DNA from: Scedosporium boydii
Lineage: Eukaryota; Ascomycota; Sordariomycetes; Microascales; Microascaceae
Direction of reading: 5' to 3'
DNA length: 64,000 nt
NCBI GenBank assembly: GCA_002221725.1
Contig: NJFT01000008.1
Coordinates: forward strand, 124,001-188,000
Shown: positions 23,196-35,242 of the stretch, piece by piece
Layout: every line of letters begins with the position of its first letter
Numbering within the stretch: position 1 is the first letter of the stretch
Translations under genes and position numbers: made by a program
Notes under the pieces: model-generated
Databases searched by the model: none
Told to the model about the DNA's origin: nothing
The model's input: only the letters and a program-made list of their open reading frames with translations

Positions 23196-25779
23196 GCCAT
23201 GGTGTTAGTGATCCTAGACTTTTCTTTTCACGCGCGCAAAATTTAGCAGGCATGCGGCGCACCTTTTCTAGTTTGTCCATGTTAGAGAATGTCCGAAAAA
23301 GTCTGTCTTGGCCAAAGTCTGAGAAACCAAGTAGGTGTATAGACTTGAGGTCCTGGTATATCCTCGACTGTTTGCAATGTGAGGCACTGCTATACGAGAG
23401 TGAGTAAGCATCCATGGCCCAGGGGGTTCGTTTCGGTCTCTAAAGAAACCGGCACGTCTAAGTTCTAGTGGTAGCGGGGTAGAGAAAGGTGGTGAGAGTC
23501 GAGAGCCGGGAGTAGAAGGTTTGTAAAGGAATTGAGAGATAAGAAGAACAAGGAGATATTAAATGCCTTGCGGCCAAAACACACTGGTTCTCGCAGTAAA
23601 CCCGGAAGCCACCGGCTCGAACGAATGAAATATATATAAAAAAATATGAAAAGGCAATGTTGGTTAAGGGTCGAGAAGTGAATAGAAGAGGAAGAAAGAA
23701 GAAGAAGTCAGGGTTGTGAGCAACGGTGGGTGTTGGCTAGGACCGGGACTATCTGCCACAGAAGGCGCGCCCGAGGTCAATAAAGAAGCAGGAAACAGGG
23801 CTTCAATGAAAGTTAACAGAAAAGGGATAAGAGATTCGTCGAATGGCTGGAATACAGTAGTCGTCCAGTATCTATGCGGCAGCGATGATGTGTCCAGCAA
23901 CACAGACACAGACACAGACACTTCGCGATTTGGGAGTTTAGGTCTCCTAAACAAACGAAGAAGGCGCAGCACCAGCGGTGGCGGAAGGTCCGTTGAGAGG
24001 GTAGAATCGGCAGACAACACCCACAACTGTTCCCAAATACGCAACACTCGGGCGTCTCAGAGAGGGAAAGATGAGCAAACAGGAACAAAAGGAGACTTTA
24101 TTGGGTTCAAGTGACCAAATTCCAAAGAAAAAGGGGTCGAGGGGCAGAGGCGAAGGGGGGTATTAGCCATGCTAAGGCCAAAAGGAAAAAGTCTATCAAA
24201 TGGATCCCCGGATCCGCCCGTCTATAAGACAGGGAGGTGGCTGATGAGTTGATGCTGAAAGGCATAAAGGATGGGCCCTGAATAACTCAACGAAAGCTCT
24301 ATAGTGGTTTAAAAAAAAAAAAAAAAACGGATATCACCTCGCCGACCACCCTGCAAACCTGCATGTTCACAGGCGCCACCAGGAGCGCGGAAGGCGGAAG
24401 GGGGTAGGCAATCTCCATCTCGACTCTGGAGGAGACGGCGGGTGAGAAAGTGTTGATAATGCCAAACGGGCACACGACCAATAGTTGCCCAGCTGGGACT
24501 CGCGTGGATCATGGGCGCAGAGATACGAAAAGGGGTACGGGACCAGACCACGAGGTCATGATCGTCTCGGTGCTAGTGGGAGCGAAGTGGGAGTGAAACG
24601 GACCGGTGGCTACTGTCATAGAATAGAGTAAAGAGAACTGAGAGGAAAACAGGGCGTCTCTGCCGTCCCTCATAAGCTCACCTGCAGGTCACGATTATCG
24701 ACTTACACGGGCGCAAGTTACAAAGCCAGGTGGGCACAGCGGCAGGCATGTTGTCATTTGATGTTGCCTGGCGGTGTGCTTCGTAGGCACTGGACAATAA
24801 CGGGCTGCTGGCTCAACTGTTGCTGTAGTGTGCAGTAGTGAGGAGCCGGGGAGTTTGGGTTCAGGCTGAGGTTCCGTTTGTATCGGTTGCATCGATTGCA
24901 TCGATTGCATCGCCGGCACCGGCACGTTCTGCAGAGCTCCAATTTGATTGCTGATTCCAGCAAGACCCCACATTGATTATGCAAGATTTCAATCAAGATC
25001 AGTGTTGACTCAACATTCAAACTGACTTTTCCCTTTCTTACAGCAGCCAAAATCATGGACGGAGTCTCCCCGCCATCCCTCCCTGTTGCGCTGCCCCTCC
25101 ATTTACCCCTCCTCCGTACAAGTCAATTGAAGACCGAAAATGGAATGGCATCAATCTCCAAGTACGGAGTACGTCGTCTGCAACTGCCAGCGAGTGTCTG
25201 TCGGCTGCTTGACGCCTTGGCTCCTTAGCTTGATCCAGAATCTCTAGCAATCCCAAGCCGTTATTCTCCCCTAGTATCAGTCCACCAGCTCCCATTGCTC
25301 AGGTCAGGTAGTTTATGCAATGACCTGCTGTCTCTGTCCGGGGAAAAGATCACATGCCTGAGTCCCAAGATCCCAGCAGCGTGGAGCTTTGGGGTAGGCC
25401 GGATCTTGACCAATCACAGCCCGGCTATTACTCTTGCATCCCAGACATCTTCAAATCCCACCTCCCGCCTCCTTAACCAAGAACGGACATGCGCCGAGGC
25501 CCCACGGAGATAAAGCTTGGTTCCTCGGGAGCTTTTCTGTCAAAGTTTAGCTGATGCTTCGGTCTATTATGTGTAAATATATTGCTTGCTCCATTCTTGC
25601 GCTCGTAAAGTATTCTTAGAACATCCCCAGATCTGTTATCATCGAACTCTTCTCGCGGTCCTGTAGTAGTCGCTACTCTCTTCATATTGCTTTGTCCTAC
25701 CTCATCGACGTCATAGCAAAAGCCGGCACTAAGCGTACTCCACCTCTCCCTCTCCGAACAAACTCGACCCTCAGAAACC
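23196..25779. other. Divergent promoter spacer between amine oxidase and acyl-CoA dehydrogenase
   Basis: A 2.6 kb spacer between two divergently transcribed genes. It contains an A17 run at 24311-24327, a 9-bp tandem at 24882-24912 and one TACGGAGTA at 25163. Open frames such as 23716-24114 have skewed composition and no domain. I see no convincing gene. Confidence 0.6.
24882..24912 (+). repeat. 9-bp tandem repeat (ATCGRTTGC, 3.4 copies)
   Basis: ATCGGTTGC, ATCGATTGC, ATCGATTGC and ATCG follow each other without gaps, inside the divergent spacer about 870 bp before the acyl-CoA dehydrogenase ATG. No function is evident. Confidence 0.7.
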
Positions 25780-27548
25780 ATGCCCGCCCCGACCGAGTCC
25801 TTCACCCGCGAAGAGGTCTCCAAGCACACCACAGATGACTCCCTCTGGTGCGTAATCGACAGTGTCGTCTACGACCTAACCGACTTCCTCGACGCCCATC
25901 CCGGCGGCGAATCCGTCCTTCGCCAAGTTGCCGGCAAGGACGCCACACGAGAGTTCTACAACCTCCACCGCCAGGAAGTCCTCACAAAATACGCCCGCCT
26001 CGCCGTCGGTACCATCAAGGGCGAGAAGCCCAAGATCGTCACGCAAAAGGTCGGAGATATCAGCAAGGTCCCCTACGGCGAGCCGCTATGGCTCTCCAAG
26101 CCTTTCCAGTCTCCTTACTTCAAGGAGTCGCATCATAGGCTGCAGCAGGCTTTGAGGAAGTTTGTTGATGAGCATCTGTATGAGGAGGCGCAGGAATGCG
26201 AGACTACGGGTCGTCTCATCTCGCAGGAGATGATTGACTTGATGGCTAGCAAGGGTATACTCCATATGCGGCTGGGCCCCGGAAAGCACCTCCACGGCGT
26301 CAACCTCCTCGACGGTGCCGTCAAGGGTGAGGAGTTTGACTACTTCCACGATCTCGTCGTCAGCCAGGAGCTTGTGCGCGCAAATGCCCGCGGCTTCCAG
26401 GATGGCAACATGGCAGGAATGACGATCGGTTTGACGGCCGTCTTGAACTTTGCCAGGAACGAGGCTTGGAAGAAGAAGATAGCCGACGAGGTGTTTAGCG
26501 GTCGTAAGAAGGCCTGCTTAGCCATCACTGAAGCTTTCGCTGGTAGGTTTTGCTTCGTGATTATCATTCAGAGATAATTGATGCTAATTGTCATTCTTTT
26601 TCTAGGTTCTGATGTCGCCGGTCTCAGGACTACTGCTGAAAAGACGCCAGATGGCAAGTACTATGTAAGTACCAGCCCGTGGCCTAACCAAGCCGAATTA
26701 CATCGTCGGGTTCTCCCCAAAGCTAACTTGATTTCATCATGAAGATTGTCAACGGAACCAAGAAATGGATCACAAATGGTGTCTTCGCCGACTACTTTGT
26801 TACTGGAGTCAACACCGGCAAGGGCTTGAGCGTCCTCCTAATCGAGCGTGGAGAGGGTGTCGAGACCAAGTCCATCAAGACCTCCTACTCTCCTGCCGCC
26901 GGCACCGCCTACATTACCTTCGATAACGTCAAGGTCCCCGTCGAAAACCTCCTTGGCCAGGAGAACAAGGGCATCCACGTGATCCTCAGCAACTTTAATC
27001 ACGAACGCTGGACCATGGTTTGGTACGTCTTTGCCCTCCAATGCTCCCAACTGGATTGCCATACTTACCTCGGCCTATCCAATCGCTGACCTATTAATCT
27101 CAGTGGAACTGTTCGTATGTGCCGCACTATTGTCGAGGAGACCCTCAAATGGTCCAACCAGCGTCTCGTCTTCGGCAAGCGCCTCATCGATCAACCCGTT
27201 ATCCGTCAGAAGCTCGCCAAGATGATCTCCCTTGTCGAGGCCAATCAGTCATGGCTAGAGACCGTCACTTACCAGATGTGCCACATGCCCTATTCTGAGC
27301 AAGCTAAGCACCTCGCTGGTCCCATTGGTCTTCTCAAGATGAGCTCTACCCGTGCTGCCCACGAGATCGCCGATGAGGCGGTCCAGATCTGGGGTGGTCG
27401 TGGCTTGACGCAGACGGGCATGGGTCGCGTTATCGAAATGTTCAACAGGACGTACAAATTCGATGCTATTCTGGGAGGTGCCGAGGAGGTCTTGGCTGAC
27501 TTGGGTGTGAGGCAAGCCATGAAGGGCATGCCCAAGGTCATGTTATAA
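25780..27548 (+). CDS. Cytochrome b5-acyl-CoA dehydrogenase fusion
   Basis: Exons 25780-26542, 26606-26664, 26745-27022 and 27104-27548 encode 514 aa. Residues 1-80 are a cytochrome b5 domain with the heme motif HPGG (40-43) and a second candidate axial His at 63 (FYNLHRQEV). The acyl-CoA dehydrogenase part follows: N-terminal helices, AITEAFAGSDVAGLRTTAEK (the flavin-proximal region), KKWITNGVFADYF, VPVENLLGQENKG, NHERWTMVC, and the C-terminal QIWGGRGLTQTGMGRVIE. This fusion is common in filamentous fungi. It should catalyse alpha,beta-dehydrogenation of an acyl-CoA with FAD, and the b5 domain may accept or relay electrons. The end MPKVML is not a clear PTS1, and no mitochondrial leader is evident. 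The physiological substrate is unknown. Confidence 0.93.
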
Positions 27549-28138
27549 TTCTTTTGGTCCGTTGGATAGGAAAAAAAGAAAGAAAAAAAAAAGACCGCCG
27601 AGTTAGAAGCTGTTCGAGTAGTATTAGTATCGCCATTCTGTACAACAAGCTTGAATCTTCACACGTAGCACATAGAGCACGCAACAGTCTCCAAAACTCC
27701 CCGCCAATGTGCAGAAAAAAACAAATGTCTTGTCGGAAATGATCATCTCTTGGCCCCTAACTCCCCTAACTACCGCCCCCTAACTGCCATAAAACCCCTA
27801 GGCGTGACCTATTTTTTTTTTTTTTTTTGTCATCGAGGCCGCCATCCAACTTCGCTTTTCCCCCCCCTTTTCTTTTTAAAGTGATTTTGAAAACGGTTGC
27901 TTTTGGGGGGTATATCGTCGACCGGAAGGAGCCGTAGCCCTTCTATTCATTTTTCGCGTGATGTATCATGACACAAAAGGGTGATCGAAAGAAATAGGCC
28001 AACTGCCCCGCCCCCCAAGAAGTTTCATACTATTACACGGGTGCTTGGAAATCTCGGTTCCAAGAACCCCGGGGTAGTTCCTCGGCATCACGAGCCCATA
28101 TCGTCAATGGCGCAGAACTAGAAACCTAGTGTGTTGAC
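27549..28138. other. Convergent 3' spacer
   Basis: Holds the 3' UTRs of the acyl-CoA dehydrogenase and the CCHC gene. It contains a T17 run at 27822-27838 and short C and G runs. No gene is seen. Confidence 0.7.
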
Positions 28139-29601
28139 TTAGGCATTGGGGCAGGCAGACTGGATGTGGCCAGTCTGCTGGCACTTGTAGCAGATCTTCT
28201 CGCCACCAGTGTTCTCCTTGGGGCAGTCCCGGCTGAAATGGCCATTCTCGCCGCAGTTGTAGCACTTGGAGCCATTGGCACAGTCACCTAGGAATTATAT
28301 GTTAGGCGAGAGTCGTTCAATTTGCAAGAAGAGGGCAACTCACGAGACATGTGGCCGTAGCCACCACAGCTGTAGCACTGCTTCTGCTGGCTGCCATAGC
28401 CCTGGTTGTATGACTGGTAGCCACCACCACCATAGGAGCTGTTGCCGCCGGCCTCCATGCAGTTCCGGGCAATGTGACCGAGCTTGCCGCACTAGGACGG
28501 AGAACTTTAGTCAGGACAAAAAATCTAGACCCAAAAAAAGGAGTCGAAGTTACCTTGTAGCACTCAACTTGAGCGCTGGAAGAGCCACCAGGAGTGCTGC
28601 CTCCCTGAGGGCAGTCACGGGAAATGTGGCCGGCCTGGTTGCATCGGTAGCATGTCTTCGAGTCCTTGGGACCGTCGGGACAGTCGCGGCCTAGGTGTAT
28701 TGTCAGTGGACTAGGACTGGGTGGAGGAAAATAGACAATTCAATGACTTACTCATGTGACCCTCGTCTGTAAAGCCAAGTCGTCAGTATCAGGCTTGGAT
28801 GTGGAAAAAAAATGTAGCGACCATCGTCACTTACTTCCACAGTTGTAGCTAGAAAAAAAAATCCTGGTTAGCTTCATTGGTGTAACCATGATTTTTTGGA
28901 TCAACCAGGGCTTGCTTACCACTTGGCGGGACCCCGGTTTGGGCATTCACGGGCCTGAATTAGTTAGTATTCGGCGATTGCCAACCTGTCGCCACTCCCA
29001 TGTGAAAAAGTCATACCTGGTGATTAGTGGCACCGCCTAGACCAGAAACGTTAGACAATATTGAACTTGAGAGATCTCGACAGAAGGTGTTCGTTTGAAA
29101 ATTGGGAGGCATAGAAAAATTAGAGACACAATAGAAATGGGGAAGTAAATCGGTGTAAGCTTAGGTGGCAGTATCTCCCTCTTCCAGCCAAAGCTTGATG
29201 GTATGCTCAAACACATAACCGTGGTAGTGGAGGCGTCTGAATGCCAAGCTTGGAGAAACTTCACCAGGTCTGCCCAGAAGCGCAAAGGCAATCTTAAGGC
29301 AGAGGCAGTTTGTGAAAGCGATCAGGCCCATGATACCACCATCAATGGAAGGAATGCGGAATATGACGGATTGGAGTCGGCGCTTGCTTCATGCGCTTCC
29401 CAAGGGAAGAGAGTGCTTAATGGGATAACCTGAACAGGGGAGTTCTTATACACAAATCGCCACCTCAAAAGAAAACTTTCAAGGCGATAGCAACCGCGGC
29501 GAGGAAGACAATGAATGACGAGGAAAGGAATAAAGGCAGAAATGCGCAGTAATATCCTGCCAATACTTACAGGTGTAGCATGCACGTCCGCTGAAGTCCA
29601 T
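28139..29601 (-). CDS. gis2: CCHC zinc-knuckle nucleic acid-binding protein (Gis2/Byr3/CNBP type)
   Basis: Eight exons (29601-29571, 29036-29017, 28954-28920, 28848-28835, 28766-28752, 28690-28554, 28491-28344, 28287-28139) total 549 nt, 182 aa, all phases consistent. The protein has seven CX2CX4HX4C knuckles, among them CYTCGATNHQAREC, CYRCNQAGHISRDC, CYKCGKLGHIARNC and CYNCGENGHFSRDC. A Gly/Tyr/Gln linker lies between knuckles four and five. Seven knuckles is the number in Gis2, Byr3 and CNBP, which bind single-stranded G-rich RNA or DNA and associate with translating ribosomes and stress granules. Exons 2, 4 and 5 are microexons of 20, 14 and 15 nt. Knuckle two is assembled from exons 3 to 6. 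Intron 1 is 534 nt, long for this genome, and may hold regulatory sequence. Confidence 0.93.
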
Positions 29602-32600
29602 TTTGGGTAGATTCTGTGTTTGTATGTTGGTGTTGTTGTTTGAAGAGGGTAATTCTGGAGATTTATCAATGTTTGTTAGAAAAAAAAAATCTCTGTTTTG
29701 CTGGGGCAAGAGAGTGAGGAAGGGTTGGTGTGGTAGATGCGCTCCAAGTCTCCAATCTCAGAAGGTGGGGCTACAGGAAAGTGCGCCTCGTTCACTTCTG
29801 GTCAGAGCGTGGGCAACACAGTTGAGGCCTCTCTGCTGGAGCTTGGACGATGTGGACTTGGAGTGGTTTAAGCGGGAATTGTGGCTTGGGACGTACTAAC
29901 GTTGTATCGAGAGGCGAATCGAATCGACTTGTGTGTTCGGGGAAGAATTCTGTGGCAGAGGAAAAAAAATCTGGAGAAAATCAAATAATAGTTAGCGTTG
30001 GCAATTGGACCCGAGATGACCCTTCTCCTCCGTGCTAACGTGAGCCTTGGGGGTCGCCTCCAACTAGCCAAGGTGGTAATGTCGTAATCAATATTAACAG
30101 GGAAACGGATAATATGTGCATGGGCAGCAAGAAAGAAACCAAAATGAAGGGAAAATAACAGGATGCAGAAAAACATCTGAGAAATCGGAGCGAAATCTCT
30201 TTCAGGTCCCTCCTTCCCAGTACCAAGAGCTTCACCAGCCTGTAGTGGACCGAATCATGGAGCTCGCCTTCGCAACAAACTGATTGCTCGGGTTCCCACT
30301 AACCTTTTCAGCCTACCTGTGATTGGATGATGGGCGTGAGGGGAGAAAAAGGCGGTAATGGCGGGATGTTTGATATCAATCTGACGGACTGGCTTTGGCT
30401 TTAGGGTACAGGAATGAGAAAGATGTTGTTCCAATGAGGGGCGAGGGATGACGATGAACTGAGCCTTCTCTCGTACTTAATGCAGGCAATGTGATTGTCG
30501 GGACGGGCAGGGGAATTTCTTCCCACCAAGTAGGAAAATCGGAATTTGTTGGCTTGTAAAAGAAAAAGAAAAGAAAAAAAGCATGCAGAGGTTGGGGTTT
30601 GAGACTTGAGGTCTGATTTGCTGATTTGCGAAGATGGCGGTGACCTGCTTCAAAAGGGAAGGCAGAAGTCGGGAGGGAGAGTGGAATAAGAGGCAGGAGC
30701 AACGAGTGGTGGCATCTGCAAACATCAAACCAAGTCTCCGGCTGTATCACCTAGTGGAGAAGGTGCGTCTTCGCAAAGGATCCTTATTAAGGGAAGGAGG
30801 GAGGGTGTGAACGGGTATATAGCTAGAGAACAAGATATCGGAGCGACCACGCCGGAGATGGACGGACGAAGAGTATGAATTTGTGAATACTAGAAGGGGA
30901 AGAGCCAGTCTCTTACCTTAGAGGAGTTGGACTTGTTTCTGGCGTCTAATCGGAAAGAGTGTACAGGAAATCGTCTAAAAGATAGATTAGTTGAGGCCGG
31001 ATACCGAGTCGAAGAGATATTGCCCGTTGCAAACAAGGGCGAGGCAGTGGACGCAGGGCTTTATCCACAAGTTGTGGACTTCCCCAAGTCAATGCTCACC
31101 AATGACTGGCGTGCCCTGCAAGAGCAGTTCGTACTTACATAGAGAAAGATTGCTGAATGAGACAAGAGGATCAAATATCGCACTTTTGCAAACTGCATCT
31201 GATTCGGGATATTGGGGGAGGTACTCCTAGTCATTTATATGCTCCTGACGAGATCACACACACGCCATATACAGGTACGGGGGTATTGATGGTATTTGAT
31301 GGATCAGCTATCTATGTGACCGGGAGAAGTGTACCGAACTCCTGCTGAAAAGTCGCTGATGCCGACCACGTAAGTTCGCTTACAGGTGCGAAAATCATCG
31401 GCTCGTCCGCAGGGCACCTTGCATCTGGAATGGTATCAGAGGAGTTGATATCACCCTTGATGCGTGGGACTTCCGGCTGCACACGCAGAAAGTGTTCGTA
31501 TGTGGGTGCGTTGATGCGAGGAGTGTGATGTATGATGTATGGGCCCGGCCGGGTGTGTATTATCCTCCCTCCTTGGAGGTGGTGATCTATCTTGTCTTGA
31601 CAGGATCCAAAACATTCCAATCGCCAAGTACAGCTGCTTCTGCCTTCTGGACGCTTGCCCGACTCGGCTTAGGGAGTGGAGCGAGTGCCTTGGCTGCCCC
31701 GGCACAACCCCAGCATCGACTGTTTTCCGACGATAATATGTGCAAGGGGGTTTGATGTGTAACAAGCAATGATATGAGGCCCGACATTTTGCTGTGGGAT
31801 CCCGAGTGCCGACCGAGTCTTGGAAACGAAAGGGGCGTGTACTATGTAGGAGACGAGGAGGGAGTGGAGATCAAAGGAGGAACATTGAAGTGACATCGAT
31901 TGATCCATGGAGGAATGCGCGGAGTACGCTAAACCAAGGAAATTCTTCATTCCGACAGGGACCCTGGCCTGGGGTTGGACAGACAAATAGATCGATTGAT
32001 GTCTTGCTGTCCTCACAAAACCAGCCACGACTCCACCTTTGACCGGGGCAGCAACTTCATCGATATTTGTCAGTCGAGCAAACACGGATGATGATTGGGA
32101 TGACAACATCGAATATTGAAGCACACCCCTCTAATCCCTCCTCGATTGCCACAGCACGGCCCAGCCCTTCAACGTCAACACCAGAGCCTCCTCTCTCAAG
32201 GACGAGGAGGACCTACACAAACCTCAAACCACGCTCATCTGTCAGTTCAACCGCCGTGTCAGGACTGGGCCTGTTGGTTTTATCGCCGCCCTCTGCCCTC
32301 TGCCCTCTCGCAATAGTGCCATCAGATGCAATAAAGAAATATTCACCATTTATCTAGCCCCGTGTCACAATCGGGTGCGGCCCGGACCTAAAGGAATTTG
32401 TTTCGAGGAGGAGAACGGCAGGCGAGGCCTCCCTTCGGGAGGAACTCCTTACGAGATACATGTGTCAGCCCAGCCTCGGTCGGCAACCTCTGGCTTAATA
32501 TGGCGTCTTATCATGATGAGCTGTACATCTTCAGATGAACTTTCCGTGTGTTACGATTATTTGCTAGGGCCACGGTGTTCGCCGGGCTTGCGCACTGCTT

Positions 32601-35242
32601 GTCGAGGACGAGAAGCAAAGAGACATGTTTAAGGGACCTTCCCTATTAGATGGGAGGAGGATCTACACATGGATGCTTTGCTTCATGGTCTGCTCGATAG
32701 CTTGCTCGGAGCTGCTTGTGGAACCCAAGGACAAACCAAACACATCCTTCCCGGTGCCTCCTGGCCCTATACAGCCTCGAATGGACTTTCATCTGATGTT
32801 TGAGAAAAAATTAGAAAATTAAGAGCGGGTTGAGTGGCTCGGGGGCGGCCAGCAATCCCGTGTCAGTCAATCGGAGGAACCGGTTCTGATCGGCTGCCAT
32901 TGGCGGTTTCCATTGCCCTTCTAGATGTAGATCGGACACCCTCCAGATGTAAGCCGACATCAGATGAAAATCACCAGGAATGGCATAACTACGGCTTAAA
33001 TTACCTGGGCCCTATCGATGGGAAACATGGCACGAAGTTGGATGGTCGATGACGGGCTCTTGTTCCTCCTGTTCCCTTTAGCCGCACCAGTGGTTCCTGT
33101 AAGCCGATCAGTGCATGAGGAGGCATCGGTTGAACGCCAGGTCGGAGCCTCCGCCAGTTATCTCTCCGCATCTCCTAAAAAGGAGGACATTCCTGTGACA
33201 GAACACACATCAAAGGAATCTAATAATAGTGGCAACAGGAGACAACTGTTAGAGATTTGGGAAATAACGACTACTCGATGAGCCCACCATAACTGTTTCG
33301 GCGCGAACATCGAGGCGCCATACATCGCCCAGAATGGCCAGATAGCCGTCAGACAGCCCTGTAATGTTCTCAGAAGTGATTCGAAGGCGGAAGGCATGTC
33401 CGGGTTACACGCATCCGGCTTCGGGAGTTACTTGATTATACTCTCGAATACCCAATAAGGTCGCTAGAGACATATTGTGAACCTTGGACGGGGACGATTT
33501 CTTCAATCTCGATTGCCTCTTTGCGCCTCTGACAACGTCGTAAGGATTGTGAAGTCATCCACATACTCCGTACAATCCGCTAGCCACGTGCACCTATAAT
33601 CTCAAGATCTAGATGTACGGGAATGTGGAGGGAAGCCGTGTTTCGTTCGACCCCTTGGGACGACAGTTACTTCATGGGTTTATTTTCCCAGTGATCCAAG
33701 TCAGAGGATGAATTTCTTTTCTGGGTTGGGTTAGCGTGCTCGATTTTGTTTGATTGCCCGAGATGACGCACTAACTTGGACGTGGGTTTGTCAATGGGCA
33801 ATTGGTGACCTGGAGTGGTCAGTGGGGAAACCCGGGACCCTGCAATGATAGTTTGGGTTAACATTGAGGGAGTCGAGAGAGTCATCAGTGGATGCCCTTC
33901 TGAGATCGAATTCTAATCTGGTGAAAATGCTCAACAACGTCCTTCTGGTGAAGCCGCTGTATAGACGGGGGTGGTGGTCCAGGTTTTTTTTCTTCTTTTT
34001 AAATATTGATTTGAGTCATTGTATGTTACACGGAAGTTGTCCCGCCTGAGAATTAGAGATTGATGATAGATTTGGTTGCCTTTGATGATTGAGCCAGCAA
34101 TGTGCCACATTCGGAGTGAGGGCTTCATGATCAACTACAACTGTCGAAACAGGCCAGCGTATCTCTTTCTCCCTCGGCACTCTGATCGCAGGGCGGAGGA
34201 AATTGAACCATTCTTGGCATTTATAGCTCTCAAGAGATTAATTCGCCATGTGGTCGCCAGATCGGCTCCTTGGTCCCGTCATTGTGACTGACACGGGGGG
34301 TTTAGAGTGCCTAGATCATCGAAATATCAAACACTATCAAACCACGCACAGGGCAGTTATAAGACACAAGGTGGTATTCAATAACAGACAGGACATGACG
34401 TTCGAGAAAAGTTCTCCAAAAGAACACTGTCAGCCTCGGAACTTGAGATTCCCGAGCGGAACAAGTGGCTCACTGATCCCGCCATGAAAAAGATCAATTG
34501 ATGCAGACCAGTTCGTTACGCCAGTGTAAAATGACAACTCCTGACCTGGCAATCACGGGACATTAGCAGTTGATGTTATCCAACGTCGTGAGATCGGCGC
34601 CCATCGGGTTTAGGAACTCTGCGATTTCCTCCGAGCTGATTCAATTAATAGGGCTTGGCACCAATGATTGCCTGCCTTGCCCAGTGAGATTCAGCCCTAA
34701 TTGTAGATATCCTCGGAAGACGGCGAGGCAGTGGGGATGTCGGATTGGGAGTTTGAGAGCAGACTTCCTTGACCATTATTCAAATCCTCGACTCATAACT
34801 GGCGGGAAGCTTCCTTCTGATGTTGACCCAAATTGCTCTTCCTCGGCTACACAGCTATTAATGGACTTCGATGCCGTCTGCATGCAAGTAGCACAATTTC
34901 GTAGACCTGGATCACAAGCAAAGCCCCAACGACTTCGTTGTGATAATTTTTTGTTGAAACCCATTGACGCCTGTCTCAGTGCACTGAGACTTGTGAAGGA
35001 TAGTTTACATCGAAGCAGTGGATTTCGTGGTCATGTGATTTGGCGTCCACATGTTTTGTTGCAGAAGTTTGAGATGAGGTAATGGGGTGCCCCACCAGCC
35101 TTCACTGAGAAGAAGTCAGTCGCGCCCATTCATGTCCTCAACGCGTCCGTCCTAATGAGGCTTGACGGAGAATACTCCTCGTGGACATCTTAAATCGTAT
35201 CCAACTCATCAACAATGCCGTTATAGCAGAATACTGCCCGCC
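29602..35242. other. 5.6 kb gene-poor divergent spacer
   Basis: The largest stretch without a supported gene. It separates the divergently transcribed CCHC gene and SAE2. Frames rarely exceed 100 codons. The best looking, 30927-31142 (contains VEAGYRVEEILPVANKGEAV) and 34570-35082, have no recognisable domain. One TACTCCGTA lies at 33564. It may contain long 5' UTRs, a non-coding RNA or small unrecognised genes, but nothing can be called. Confidence 0.5.
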
